A DNA stretch of 64,000 nucleotides from positions 124,001 through 188,000 of the forward strand of contig SHUM01000001.1 in the NCBI GenBank assembly GCA_009691245.1, given 5' to 3'. The stretch comes from Acidobacteriota bacterium. GTDB taxonomy: Bacteria; Acidobacteriota; Terriglobia; 2-12-FULL-54-10. The position numbers were made by a program, and so were the translations under genes. Below, piece after piece: positions 16,277 to 25,424 of the stretch (within the stretch, counting starts at the first letter, position 1; each line of letters starts with the position of its first letter). Below the pieces are notes generated by a model. That model saw only the letters and a program-made list of their open reading frames with translations. It was not told the DNA's origin and ran no database searches.

Positions 16277-17362
16277 ATGACCAGAGCCGCCGCCGGTCCA
16301 TCCATCGTTCACACTTCTTCCCCTATATCGGGCGGCGCCGCGACGTCGATCCACCAACATTTGCTGGAGCTGGAGCGGGCACTGGGCGTGGTGATCCGCG
16401 GCAATGGCGAAGCTGTACACATGGCCCTGGTGGCGCTGCTCTCCGAGGGCCACCTGCTGATTGAAGACGTGCCCGGCGTGGGCAAGACCACCATGGCGCA
16501 CGCGCTGGCCAATTCCATCGCCTGCCAATTCCATCGCGTGCAGTTCACTTCCGACCTGCTGCCCAGCGACGTTGTGGGCGTCTCCATCTACAACCAGGCG
16601 AAGGCGTCGTTCGAGTTCAAGCCCGGCCCGGTCTTCACCAACATCCTGCTGGCCGATGAGATCAACCGCACCACGCCAAAGACGCAGAGCGCGCTGCTGG
16701 AGGCCATGAACGAGCGCCAGGTTACGGTGGATAATCAGACCTATCCGCTGCCTGATCCGTTCATGGTGATCGCCACGCAGAATCCCGTCGAGCATCACGG
16801 CACGTATCCGCTGCCGGAGTCGCAGCTCGACCGCTTCGTGATGCGTATCCGCATGGGCTATCCCACGGCGCAGGGCGAGCGCGAGATTCTGCGCGCCACC
16901 CAAGTGCGGAATGATTCGCGCAACGGGGCGAATGGTTCGCCGGGCGGCGCGGGCGGGTCAAATGGCGCAGGTGGCGCAGGCGGCACCATGCTCTCCGGCC
17001 TGAAGGGGCCGATCGCGGACGCCGCGCAGATTCACGAATGGCAGAATGCCGCGCGCCAAGTTGCCGTGGAAGACACTCTGCTCGACTACGCGCTGAAGAT
17101 GGTGGCACGTACCCGCGAGCACGAGCACATCGCGCTGGGCGTCTCGCCGCGCGGCTCGCAAGCGCTGTTTCGCGCCGCGCAGTCGCTGGCACTGCTGGAA
17201 GGCCGCGCCTACTGCATCCCGGACGACTTCAAGCGCCTGGCCATCCCGGTCTTCTCGCACCGCATCGTGATCAGCCCGCGCTACGTGTCAGCACAGAAAA
17301 AATCCGACCAGGCCGAGTCATTGGTCCGCGAAATCCTGGACTCGACCGAAGTCCCACTGTAA
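16277..17362 (+). CDS. MoxR-family AAA+ ATPase
   Basis: The product is about 361 residues. Walker A is E-D-V-P-G-V-G-K-T-T (near residues 64-72), Walker B is L-L-A-D-E-I-N-R, sensor 1 is V-I-A-T-Q-N-P-V-E-H-H-G-T-Y-P-L-P-E, and the arginine finger region is Q-L-D-R-F. MoxR proteins act as chaperones in cofactor insertion or assembly of envelope complexes, usually with DUF58 and VWA-domain partners encoded next door. Here no such partner is adjacent. A ~30-residue Gly/Ala/Asn-rich insertion (about residues 212-241) sits between the ATPase core and the helical lid. The start is uncertain since no clear ribosome site precedes ATG 16277. Confidence 0.88.
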   Translation: MTRAAAGPSIVHTSSPISGGAATSIHQHLLELERALGVVIRGNGEAVHMALVALLSEGHLLIEDVPGVGKTTMAHALANSIACQFHRVQFTSDLLPSDVVGVSIYNQAKASFEFKPGPVFTNILLADEINRTTPKTQSALLEAMNERQVTVDNQTYPLPDPFMVIATQNPVEHHGTYPLPESQLDRFVMRIRMGYPTAQGEREILRATQVRNDSRNGANGSPGGAGGSNGAGGAGGTMLSGLKGPIADAAQIHEWQNAARQVAVEDTLLDYALKMVARTREHEHIALGVSPRGSQALFRAAQSLALLEGRAYCIPDDFKRLAIPVFSHRIVISPRYVSAQKKSDQAESLVREILDSTEVPL

Positions 17363-17441
17363 TTTTTTGCGTTGACCGAGCGTTCTGTCGCCCCTGCCGG
17401 GGCTGGTCAATAAGGAAGGATTGTTCTAAATGTCCCGTGAA

Positions 17442-17461
17442 CCCACGGCTCGCGCCGTGGG
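17442..17461. repeat. Short perfect hairpin
   Basis: CCCACGGC and GCCGTGGG flank the loop TCGC in the gap between the MoxR and DUF488 genes. There is no T-run after it; it looks like a dispersed repeat rather than a terminator. Confidence 0.55.
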
Positions 17462-17556
17462 CTACTTTCTTGTCGCCGCTGCCGCGGCTCCGCGTGGATG
17501 CGGAATCGTCATTACGGAAACACGAAGCGATTGTGTGGATTGTATAGAGGTGTGAA

Positions 17557-17952
17557 TTGCCGATTCTAGTCAAGCGAATTTACGAAGCGCCGGGGCGCGA
17601 TGATGGCCACCGGGTGTTGGTGGATCGGCTGTGGCCGCGCGGGGTGGCCAAGGAGAAGGCGGCGCTGGATGAGTGGGTGTCGGCGCTGGCGCCGTCGGAT
17701 GAGCTTCGCAAGTGGTTCGCGCATGATCGCGGGAAGTGGGCTGAGTTCAAGCGGCGTTACTTCGCGGAGTTGAATGAAGCCGGAAGTGATTCCGAAGAAG
17801 TTTGCGAGGCATTGATCGACCTGCGCGGAGCGGCCAAGCGTGGGCGTGTTACTTTGTTGTTTGGGGCTTCCGAGACGGAGTGCAACAACGCTGTGGCGCT
17901 GGCCGAATATCTGGCAAAGACCAAGGCGCGGGCTAAGGTGGCGCGCAAGTAA
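17557..17952 (+). CDS. DUF488-family protein
   Basis: The product is about 131 residues. The family signature I-Y-E-A-P, then H-R-V-L-V-D-R-L-W-P-R-G-V, is followed by W-F-A-H-D-R-G-K-W-A-E-F and the end T-L-L-F-G-A-S-E-T-E-C-N-N-A. DUF488 proteins are small soluble cytoplasmic proteins whose biochemical role is not established. The start is TTG at 17557 (P-I-L-V-K-R-I-Y-E-A-P follows), preceded by GAGGTG. The gene stands alone between two gaps. Confidence 0.85.
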   Translation: MPILVKRIYEAPGRDDGHRVLVDRLWPRGVAKEKAALDEWVSALAPSDELRKWFAHDRGKWAEFKRRYFAELNEAGSDSEEVCEALIDLRGAAKRGRVTLLFGASETECNNAVALAEYLAKTKARAKVARK

Positions 17953-18095
17953 TCATTGCCGGATCGTGGATTCTGATGCTCTCATGTAGGAAAGCGCCAA
18001 AGCAGATTCCTCGCCCTTCGGCTTCGCTCAGGACAAACTGCTGCGCTCGGAATGACCATCACTAAGAGGAATTGGGTTTGGAGGAATGGAGAAAC

Positions 18096-18407
18096 ATGGC
18101 GAGCAGGCTGGAACAGTTGGCGGGGATTGTGGCGCAGAGTCCGGGGAACGTGCTGGCGCGCTACGGCCTGGCGATGGAGTATGCGACGCAGGGCGCGCAC
18201 GCCGAGGCGATCGAGAATTTCCGCACGCTGATGGCGGCCAGTCCCAACTACGTTGCCGCGTACTATCAGGCCGGGCGCGTGTTGCAGAAGATGAATGAGA
18301 CGGCGCAGGCGCGCACCGTGCTCGAGCAGGGCATCGAAGCCAGCATCCGCGCCGGCGATAGCCACGCGCGCGGCGAGATCGAAGCATTGCTGGCGGAGTT
18401 AAATTGA
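18096..18407 (+). CDS. Small TPR-repeat protein
   Basis: The product is about 103 residues with two to three tetratricopeptide units (A-R-Y-G-L-A-M-E-Y-A-T-Q-G-A-H-A-E-A-I and A-A-Y-Y-Q-A-G-R-V-L-Q-K-M-N). It has no signal peptide, so it is probably a cytoplasmic adaptor. ATG 18096 has GGAG about 6 nt and GGAGG further upstream; a TTG at 18072 in frame is less likely. Upstream, 18001-18060 carries one arm of a dispersed repeat of the type found at 50577-50657. Confidence 0.75.
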   Translation: MASRLEQLAGIVAQSPGNVLARYGLAMEYATQGAHAEAIENFRTLMAASPNYVAAYYQAGRVLQKMNETAQARTVLEQGIEASIRAGDSHARGEIEALLAELN

Positions 18408-18549
18408 TTGGAGTACTATGAGGCCGAATATAGTTATGTGAATTCCGCTTATATAAGTCTGCGCATAGCGTGGTATGTATCGTGTCAGGTGGAGTCACAA
18501 ATGAGTCACTTGAGATAACCCTAACTGTGTGTCCAGTGAAGGAGGCAGA

Positions 18550-19893
18550 ATGCCGATGACCAGGGGAGTCACTTGCCGTCGCAATAGAAAAATGGTTGCA
18601 GGAGCAATTCTGGCCGTGTTCTATTTGTTCGCCGTGCACCCGGTTTCTTCCTATGCGCAGGGATTTGCCAATTTTTCCAAGGGGCACGGCAAAGTCGTTT
18701 TGAAGGTGCTGCAGGGTGAGCTGGAGAAGAACTATTACGATCCGTCGATTCGCGGGGCCGCGCTGGATGAGCATTTTAAGAAGGCAGAAGCGAAGATTGA
18801 CGCCGCCGCATCCACGGGGCAGGTTTTCGGCATCATCGCACAGGCGCTGATTGAAATGGATGACTCCCACACATTCTTTGTTCCGCCCGAGCGAGCCAAC
18901 GAAATTGAATACGGATGGCAGATGCAGGCGATCGGGGATCAGTGTTTCATCATCGCGGTAAAGCCAGGCAGTGATGCCGAATTAAAGGGGATGAAAGTTG
19001 GCGATCAGGTTGTAACTCTTGATGGATTTGCTCCTACTCGTGAGTTGATGTGGCAGATACATTACGCATATTACTCGGTGCGCCCCGTGCCTGTGGTTCA
19101 CCTGGAATTACAAAGCCCGGATGGGCAACAGCGCGAATTGGATGTAGCGGCGAAGACGACTCAGGGCAAGCGCGTGTTCGACCTTCGTTCAGATGATATC
19201 TGGAAGCTGATCCGCGACTCGGAAAGTAAGTCGCGCATCCATCGGCATCGCTTTCACGAGGTGAAGGAAGAATTGCTGATCTGGAAGATGCCGCAGTTTG
19301 ATCTGAACGCGCAGGAAGTGGACCGGTACATGGATCGGGCGCGCAAGTTCAAGGCTCTGATCATTGACATGCGCAGCAATGGCGGTGGCGCAGTCAGTAC
19401 ACTGGAGCGGCTCGCCGGTTTCTTTGTGGAGCAAGATACAAAGATTGCTGATCTGAAGGGCCGGAAGAAAATGGATCCTCAGGAGACCAAGACGCGGGGC
19501 GACGATATATTCAAAGGAAAGTTGATCATGCTGGTTGACAGCGCATCGGGATCGGCCTCGGAAGTGTTTTCACGATTCACGCAATTGCAGAACCGCGGGA
19601 CGGTGTTGGGGGATCAATCGGCGGGCGCGGTGATGCAGTCCAGATACCACCCGTTCCAGTTAGGCACGGACACCGTATTTTTTTACGGCGCCAGCATTAC
19701 CAACGCGGACGTCATCATGGGCGATGGGGAAAGTTTGGAGAAGCGCGGCGTGGCTCCCGACGAACTCCTGTTGCCGGGCGCCGAAGATTTGGCCAAGAGT
19801 CACGATCCCGTGCTGGCGCGCGCGGCGTCGCTGGCGGGAGTGGAGATGAGTGCGGAAGAGGCGGGCAAGCTCTTCCCTATTGAGTGGCGTTAG
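18550..19893 (+). CDS. Secreted S41-family peptidase-like protein (PDZ + TSPc)
   Basis: The product is about 447 residues. It has a signal peptide (A-I-L-A-V-F-Y-L-F-A-V-H-P ending S-Y-A-Q), a helical N-terminal domain (E-L-E-K-N-Y-Y-D-P), a PDZ domain (I-I-A-V-K-P-G-S-D-A-E-L-K-G-M-K-V-G-D-Q-V) and a tail-specific protease fold. The nucleophile region D-S-A-S-G-S-A-S-E-V-F is present. The lysine expected in CtpA-type enzymes (G-K motif) is replaced in G-D-Q-S-A-G-A-V-M-Q. Activity may therefore follow another S41 subtype or be lost. GAAGGAGG precedes ATG 18550, which decides the start. The gene converges on trkA. Confidence 0.8.
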   Translation: MPMTRGVTCRRNRKMVAGAILAVFYLFAVHPVSSYAQGFANFSKGHGKVVLKVLQGELEKNYYDPSIRGAALDEHFKKAEAKIDAAASTGQVFGIIAQALIEMDDSHTFFVPPERANEIEYGWQMQAIGDQCFIIAVKPGSDAELKGMKVGDQVVTLDGFAPTRELMWQIHYAYYSVRPVPVVHLELQSPDGQQRELDVAAKTTQGKRVFDLRSDDIWKLIRDSESKSRIHRHRFHEVKEELLIWKMPQFDLNAQEVDRYMDRARKFKALIIDMRSNGGGAVSTLERLAGFFVEQDTKIADLKGRKKMDPQETKTRGDDIFKGKLIMLVDSASGSASEVFSRFTQLQNRGTVLGDQSAGAVMQSRYHPFQLGTDTVFFYGASITNADVIMGDGESLEKRGVAPDELLLPGAEDLAKSHDPVLARAASLAGVEMSAEEAGKLFPIEWR

Positions 19894-19931
19894 CAGCTCG
19901 CGCCGTTGTTTATCTGAATCTGAAGTCGCCT

Positions 19932-21077
19932 CTAGCCCAATAACAGCTTGCGCAGGGCGGGTTCGTCGGCCATGTCGGTCAGGGTCAGGACCATGTCGCC
20001 GGACTCAAACGCCGTGTCGCCGCGCGGGACTACGGCGGTGTTGCCGCGCAGGATGGTGACGATGCTGCAGTTGGGCGGCATGGTCAGTTCTTTCAATTGA
20101 TGGCCGACGGCGGGCGATGTGGCGTCCAGCGCGTACTCCATGATCTCGAGGCCGCCCACGCGTAGGTTCAAAAGCGTGCGAATTTTGTGGATGGGCAGCT
20201 CGCTCTCGATCAGGTTGCTGATGATGGCGGTTGAGCTGACGGTTACGTCGACGCCGAGCTGCTGCATGATCCACTCGTTCTTGGGGTTCTTCACGCGCGA
20301 GATGGTCTTGGGGACGCCGAACTCGCGTTTGGCCACCTCGCAGCCGATCAAGTTGTCCTGGTCGTGGTTGGTAACCGCGATGAACAGATCGGCACGAGCG
20401 GCGCCGGCTTTTTCCAGTATGTGATAGCTCGATCCGTCGCCTTGCAGAATGGGACATTCGAGCTGGGTGGAGACCAGCGTGAACGTCTCGGGATTATTTT
20501 CGAGCATGCAGATCTCGTGACCTTCTTCGAGCAGCGTGCGCCCCAGGAAATAGCCGACGCGCCCGCCGCCCATGATGATCGCGTAGTAAGGACCCTTGGC
20601 GCGCAACTGGCGCAGCGGCTTGGAGGGCGGCAGCTCTTCCAGCGAATCGCCCCAGGCCTGGACCACGGCGGGCGGCGCGAAGACGCCCATCTGCGAGGCC
20701 AGCAACTCGGCGCCCTCCTCGGCGATCTTCAGCGTGGTGATACCGGCGGCCTTGAAGCTGTGGTCGCGCGACGGGTCATAGACCATGGCGACGACCTTCG
20801 GCACCTTGAAGTTCATCTTGGCGATCTGCGTGACCATCAGATTGGTGTTCTCGTCGCGCGTGAGCGCGACCACCGCGTCGGCATTTTCCGCGCCCGCACG
20901 GCCGAGGATATCTGGATCGACGGAATCGCCGGTCAGGAATGTAACATTGTTGCCGTACTGCGCGCGCTCCAGCGCGGCGCGGCTTTTGTCAATCACCACC
21001 ACCGAGTGCCCCTGACTGGCGAATAGCTTGACCACCTGCGTGCCCACACGCCCGTAACCTACCACGATGATCTTCAT
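19932..21077 (-). CDS. trkA: TrkA-like K+ transport regulator with two NAD-binding domains
   Basis: The product is 381 residues. Two Rossmann RCK_N domains are visible: V-V-G-Y-G-R-V-G-T-Q-V-V at residue ~4 and I-M-G-G-G-R-V-G-Y-F-L-G near 168. A single C-terminal RCK_C domain follows (A-V-G-H-Q-L-K-E-L-T-M-P to the end). Such proteins gate TrkH/KtrB potassium channels in response to NAD(H) or nucleotides on the cytoplasmic face. Classical TrkA has two N and two C domains, so this is a shortened form. No trkH is in the window. ATG 21077 follows GGGATCCCGGAG. Confidence 0.85.
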   Translation of the reverse strand: MKIIVVGYGRVGTQVVKLFASQGHSVVVIDKSRAALERAQYGNNVTFLTGDSVDPDILGRAGAENADAVVALTRDENTNLMVTQIAKMNFKVPKVVAMVYDPSRDHSFKAAGITTLKIAEEGAELLASQMGVFAPPAVVQAWGDSLEELPPSKPLRQLRAKGPYYAIIMGGGRVGYFLGRTLLEEGHEICMLENNPETFTLVSTQLECPILQGDGSSYHILEKAGAARADLFIAVTNHDQDNLIGCEVAKREFGVPKTISRVKNPKNEWIMQQLGVDVTVSSTAIISNLIESELPIHKIRTLLNLRVGGLEIMEYALDATSPAVGHQLKELTMPPNCSIVTILRGNTAVVPRGDTAFESGDMVLTLTDMADEPALRKLLLG

Positions 21078-21138
21078 CTCCGGGATCCCTTCTCATTGGT
21101 TCTTATTTCCATTGTAATCCGCTGCGCGCGATCTCGCT

Positions 21139-21663
21139 TCATCTCCGATTGCGTTGCTTCATTTCCTGGCGCGCTTCGCGATCGGCTTCCTTGCGCTTAA
21201 TGGTCTCGCGGCGGTCCCAGAGTTTCTTGCCCTTGGCGATGGCGATCTCGCACTTGATGCGCCCGCCTTTCAGATACATCTTGGTCGGAATCAGGGTGAG
21301 GCCCTTCTCGACGGTCTTGCCGATGAGCTTGCGTATCTCCTGCTTGTGCAGCAGCAGTTTGCGCTTGCGGGTGGCCTCGTGATTATCGCGGTTGCCATAC
21401 TCATAGGGGCTGACATGGACGTTCATCAGCCAGACCTCGCCCGCCTTCACCTGCCCGAATCCGTCCTTCAGATTGGCCTTGCCGGTGCGGATGGCCTTCA
21501 CCTCGGTACCGGTTAATTCCATGCCGGCCTCGAAGCGCTCCAGCAAAAAATAGAGATGCTCGGCGACGCGGTTCTGCGCCAGAATTTGCTGGACCTCCGC
21601 CTTCGGTTGTGGCTTCGGTTTCGAGCGGTCGTGCGCCGTAGGCTGTGGAATCTTAGGAGACAT
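21139..21663 (-). CDS. smpB: SsrA-binding protein SmpB
   Basis: The product is 174 residues. Conserved blocks are [30 protein letters not shown] in two stretches, [18 protein letters not shown] and the basic C-terminal tail [16 protein letters not shown]. SmpB brings tmRNA to stalled ribosomes. The ~25-residue N-terminal extension is Lys/Pro/Gln-rich. The tmRNA gene itself is not in the window. It is 61 bp upstream of trkA in the same direction. Confidence 0.95.
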   Translation of the reverse strand: MSPKIPQPTAHDRSKPKPQPKAEVQQILAQNRVAEHLYFLLERFEAGMELTGTEVKAIRTGKANLKDGFGQVKAGEVWLMNVHVSPYEYGNRDNHEATRKRKLLLHKQEIRKLIGKTVEKGLTLIPTKMYLKGGRIKCEIAIAKGKKLWDRRETIKRKEADREARQEMKQRNRR

Positions 21664-21875
21664 TGCAATGCCAATCGGGGTGCTAATCGGGTGGCCTAGC
21701 AGGAATTGCCGACTGTCTCAGCGATGATAACACATCGTCTGTTGGCTGACGGCCGCGGCGCACTGCTGATCCGCTTGGATTGCCGGGCGGAAGGTTGTAG
21801 AGTGTTCTCAGCGATTCCGGGTCGCGGTCGTCGTGAGCATGCGGCGTGAGCCGCGGAAAAGCCCGGGGAGGTAGC

Positions 21876-23579
21876 ATGGTTCGTGCGACACGAGGGCTCG
21901 GCATAGTTTTCCCTTTCGGCTTGCTGCTGGCCATTTCTCTGGCGGGTTGCCAGAAGCAGGAGACTGAATATTTCGGGACCGTCGAGCCGCCCGTGGGCAA
22001 TGTCTTCCGTTTCAGCAACGGAGCCGAGCCCGAGTATCTTGATCCCAATCTGATGACCGGCCAGCCCGACGGCCGCGTGGCTCGTCTGACGTTTGAGGGG
22101 CTTACCAATCTGGAGCAGCCGTCGCTGCGCGTGAAGCCCGCCGCCGCGGAGAGCTGGGAGATTTCGCCCGATCAACTCCTCTACACTTTTCACCTCCGCC
22201 GCGCCGCGCAGTGGGCTGATGGCGAGCCGGTTACGGCGCATGATTTTGTGTTTTCCTGGACGCGCATCCTGAATCCAGAAACTGCCTCGCGCTATGCCAG
22301 CCATCTGTACCATCTGGTAAATGGGCAGGCTTACAACGAGGGAAAGATCGGCGACGCGGCGCAGGTGGGAGTGCGGGCGCTCGATGATTACACGCTCGAG
22401 GTGCGCCTTGCGAATCCCGTGCCGTTCTTCCTGCAACTAACCGCCTTCTATACGCTGCTCCCCATTCCACAGCACCTGGTGGAGAAGCACGGGTCCAAGT
22501 GGAGCGAGCCGCCTAACGTCGCAGGCAATGGCCCATTCTGGCTGGTGGAGCACCGGGCGCAGGCCAAGTTTGAGTTTGTGAAGAACCCCCGCTATTGGAA
22601 TGCCGCCAACGTGAAACTGGAGCGCGTTACCGCCTACTCGATTGACGACAACTACACCACGGCCAACCTGTACAAGGCCGGCGTGCTGGACTTTGTTCCT
22701 TCGCGCTATTTTCCCAGCGAGTTTGTGCCGGAGATGCGCGGGCGCTTCCGCGACATTCAGTCCACTCCATTCCTGGCGAACTATTTTTATTTGGTGAATG
22801 TTACGCGCCCGCCGCTCAATGACCCGCGTGTGCGGCGCGCGCTGTCCATGGCGATCAATCGCAAGGCCATCACCGATGAACTGCTGCGCGGCGGCGAAAC
22901 ACCCGGCGCCAACTTTGTTCCCATCGGTTTTCCCGGTTATCAATCACCGCCCGGCCCGGAATTTGATCCCGAGCAGGCTCGCCGCCTGCTGGCCGAAGCG
23001 GGTTTCCCCGGCGGCCAGGGCTTCCGCGAGATCACCATTCTGTTCAACTCCAACGATCGCCATCGCAAAGTCGCCGAGGCCATTCAGCAGATGTGGATGC
23101 AGAATCTCAACATCCAGGTAGCGCTGCGCAATGAGGAATGGGCCTCGTATCTGAAGTCCGCGAATGAGCTGAATTTCGATGTGGCCCGCCGCGGCTGGAT
23201 CACCGATTATCCCGACCCCAGCAATTTCAACGATCTGCTCGAAAGCACCAACGGCAACAACAACACCGGCTGGGTCAACAAAGACTATGACCAAATGATG
23301 GCGGCGGCACGCATCGAGCTGAACCCGCTGCGGCGCTTCAATATCCTGCAACAGAGCGAAGCCTTGCTGCTGCGGGAGATGCCGGTGCTGCCCATCTTCA
23401 GCGACGTCAGCAACAATCTGGTGAAGCCCTACGTGCGCGGCTTTCGCCATAGCCCGACGGAAGAGTTGACCATCGACGAATATTGGATTGACCACAATTG
23501 GCGCGCCAACTCGCCGAGCGGGCCTATTGAGCAGTCCCGCAACGAAACTCCTGCCGAAGCCCGTCGAGGCCGCCGGTGA
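21876..23579 (+). CDS. Oligopeptide ABC transporter substrate-binding lipoprotein (OppA family)
   Basis: The product is about 567 residues. A lipoprotein signal ends in S-L-A-G-C with the lipidated Cys at residue 25. The mature part is an SBP_bac_5 domain: E-P-E-Y-L-D-P-N-L, T-F-E-G-L-T-N-L, W-A-D-G-E-P-V-T-A-H-D-F-V-F-S-W and the peptide-binder pattern P-L-N-D-P-R-V-R-R-A-L-S-M-A-I-N-R-K. It binds peptides in the periplasm for the permeases encoded directly downstream. GGGGAGG before ATG 21876 sets the start. The stop overlaps the oppB start. No ATPase genes (oppD/F) follow, so they must be elsewhere. Confidence 0.92.
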   Translation: MVRATRGLGIVFPFGLLLAISLAGCQKQETEYFGTVEPPVGNVFRFSNGAEPEYLDPNLMTGQPDGRVARLTFEGLTNLEQPSLRVKPAAAESWEISPDQLLYTFHLRRAAQWADGEPVTAHDFVFSWTRILNPETASRYASHLYHLVNGQAYNEGKIGDAAQVGVRALDDYTLEVRLANPVPFFLQLTAFYTLLPIPQHLVEKHGSKWSEPPNVAGNGPFWLVEHRAQAKFEFVKNPRYWNAANVKLERVTAYSIDDNYTTANLYKAGVLDFVPSRYFPSEFVPEMRGRFRDIQSTPFLANYFYLVNVTRPPLNDPRVRRALSMAINRKAITDELLRGGETPGANFVPIGFPGYQSPPGPEFDPEQARRLLAEAGFPGGQGFREITILFNSNDRHRKVAEAIQQMWMQNLNIQVALRNEEWASYLKSANELNFDVARRGWITDYPDPSNFNDLLESTNGNNNTGWVNKDYDQMMAAARIELNPLRRFNILQQSEALLLREMPVLPIFSDVSNNLVKPYVRGFRHSPTEELTIDEYWIDHNWRANSPSGPIEQSRNETPAEARRGRR

Positions 23580-24493
23580 TTAAATTCATCCTGCGCCGCT
23601 GCCTGATCTCCATTCCGGTAATGTTTCTGGTGGCTTCCACCACGTTCTTCATCATGCGTTTCGCGCCGGGCGGGCCGTTCGTCTCCGAGCGCGCTATCCC
23701 GCCGGCGATTCAGGCCAGCCTCCAGGCCAAGTACGGACTGAACCAGCCGCTGCTGGTTCAGTACGGGAAATATCTCTATAATCTAGCGCACTTCGATCTG
23801 GGGCCGTCGTACAAATATCCTGACCGCACCGTGAATGAGATCATCGCCACCGCGTTTCCCGTTAGCCTCCAATTAGGCCTCGCCGCGCTGTGCTTCGCGC
23901 TGCTGCTGGGCTTGCCCGCCGGCGTGCTCGCTGCCGTCAAGCAGGGCCGCGCGGCGGATCATCTGACGATGGGGCTCATTCTTTTCGGCGTCTCCGTGCC
24001 CACCTTCGTCATGGGGCCGCTGCTTGTCTTCGTGTTTTCGTTGACGCTTTACTGGCTGCCGCCGGCGCTGTGGGGTTCGTGGGATCAGATGATCCTGCCC
24101 GGCGTAACCCTGGGCCTGCCGTATTCGGTTTATATCGCGCGGCTCACGCGCAGTGAGTTGATCGACGTGCTCAAGCAGGACTACATTCGCACGGCGCGAG
24201 CCAAAGGCGTCAGCGAATTTCGCATCCTGTGGAAACACGCGCGCAATTCCACGCTGATGCCGGTCGTTTCGTTCCTCGGCCCCGCGCTGGCTGACTTGGT
24301 AACGGGTTCGATTGTGGTCGAGAAAGTTTTCGCCATCCCCGGCCTGGGCCGCTATTTCGTCGAGAGCGCCTTCAGCCGCGATTACACTACGGTGCTGGGC
24401 ACGGTGGTGTTTTACGCTGGCCTCTTGATTGCCGCCAATCTGGTGGTGGACGTGGCCTATAAGTTTTTGGACCCGCGCATCGAGTATTCGTAA
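23576..24493 (+). CDS. oppB: Oligopeptide ABC transporter permease OppB
   Basis: The product is 305 residues with six transmembrane segments. The start M-I-K-F-I-L-R-R-C-L-I-S-I-P-V is typical of DppB/OppB. The coupling motif is Y-I-R-T-A-R-A-K-G-V-S-E-F-R-I-L-W-K-H, and the end A-Y-K-F-L-D-P-R-I is characteristic. The GTG start overlaps the oppA stop by 4 nt (GTGA), indicating translational coupling. It works as a heterodimer with the next gene product in the inner membrane. Confidence 0.94.
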   Translation: MIKFILRRCLISIPVMFLVASTTFFIMRFAPGGPFVSERAIPPAIQASLQAKYGLNQPLLVQYGKYLYNLAHFDLGPSYKYPDRTVNEIIATAFPVSLQLGLAALCFALLLGLPAGVLAAVKQGRAADHLTMGLILFGVSVPTFVMGPLLVFVFSLTLYWLPPALWGSWDQMILPGVTLGLPYSVYIARLTRSELIDVLKQDYIRTARAKGVSEFRILWKHARNSTLMPVVSFLGPALADLVTGSIVVEKVFAIPGLGRYFVESAFSRDYTTVLGTVVFYAGLLIAANLVVDVAYKFLDPRIEYS

Positions 24494-24496
24494 GGC

Positions 24497-25405
24497 GTGA
24501 CAGCGATTAGAGTGAGAAAGAGTGAATCAGCAATGGCGACACTAGCCACCACGCCCGTTGACTCACTTCCCGCGCCGACCCTCAGCACCTCGCTGCGGCG
24601 CGTGATTCGCCGCCCGTTAATGGCGTCTTGCGCGGCAGTGATCTTACTCGTCAGCGCGGCGTCGCTGCTGGCGCCGTGGATCGCGCCCTATCCCTACGAC
24701 GCCATCGATCTGAAGCTGGCCGCTACCGCGCCCAGCGCCGCGCACTGGTTTGGAACCGATGTGCTGGGCCGCGATCTGTACAGCCGCACGCTGCACGGCG
24801 GACGCATCTCGCTGGCCGTGGGCATCGTCGGCACGCTGGTCAGTTTGATTGTGGGCGTGCTCTACGGGGCCATCGCGGGCTACAAGGGCGGCCGTGTGGA
24901 TGAGCTGATGATGAGGGTCGTTGACCTGCTCTACTCGCTGCCCTATCTGTTTCTGGTGATCATTCTGCTGGTGTTTTTCTCAAACAGCATCCTGATGTTA
25001 TTTGTCGCACTGGGGCTGGTGCAGTGGCTGACCATGGCCCGCATCGTGCGCGGCCAGGTTCTATCGCTGCGCAACGCGGAGTTCGTGCAGGCCGCGCGCC
25101 TGTTCGGCACGCGCACGCCGGGAATCATCTTTCGTCATCTGCTGCCGAACATGGCCGGCCCGATTGTGGTCTACGGCACGCTGACTGTGCCCACGGTGAT
25201 ATTGCAGGAGGCCTTTCTGAGTTTTCTGGGGCTGGGCGTGCAGCCGCCGCGCGCCAGTTGGGGTACTCTGATCAGCGACGGCGCGGGAGTGATGTCGCTG
25301 TTTCCGTGGCTGGCCTTTTTTCCAGCGGCGATCCTGGCGGCGGTGCTGTTCTCACTGAATTTCCTGGGAGACGGTCTGCGCGAAGCGCTTGATCCACGCT
25401 CGTGA
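24497..25405 (+). CDS. oppC: Oligopeptide ABC transporter permease OppC
   Basis: The product is about 302 residues from GTG 24497, or 290 from ATG 24533; neither has a strong ribosome site. The N-terminal OppC segment is followed by A-P-S-A-A-H-W-F-G-T-D-V-L-G-R-D, the family signature. The coupling loop is F-V-Q-A-A-R-L-F-G-T-R-T-P-G-I-I-F-R-H. The end G-D-G-L-R-E-A-L-D-P-R is classical. The gene starts 3 nt after oppB ends. It completes a binder-permease-permease set without its ATPases. Confidence 0.93.
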   Translation: MTAIRVRKSESAMATLATTPVDSLPAPTLSTSLRRVIRRPLMASCAAVILLVSAASLLAPWIAPYPYDAIDLKLAATAPSAAHWFGTDVLGRDLYSRTLHGGRISLAVGIVGTLVSLIVGVLYGAIAGYKGGRVDELMMRVVDLLYSLPYLFLVIILLVFFSNSILMLFVALGLVQWLTMARIVRGQVLSLRNAEFVQAARLFGTRTPGIIFRHLLPNMAGPIVVYGTLTVPTVILQEAFLSFLGLGVQPPRASWGTLISDGAGVMSLFPWLAFFPAAILAAVLFSLNFLGDGLREALDPRS

Positions 25406-25424
25406 CTGCGCGGCTCTGTCGCGA

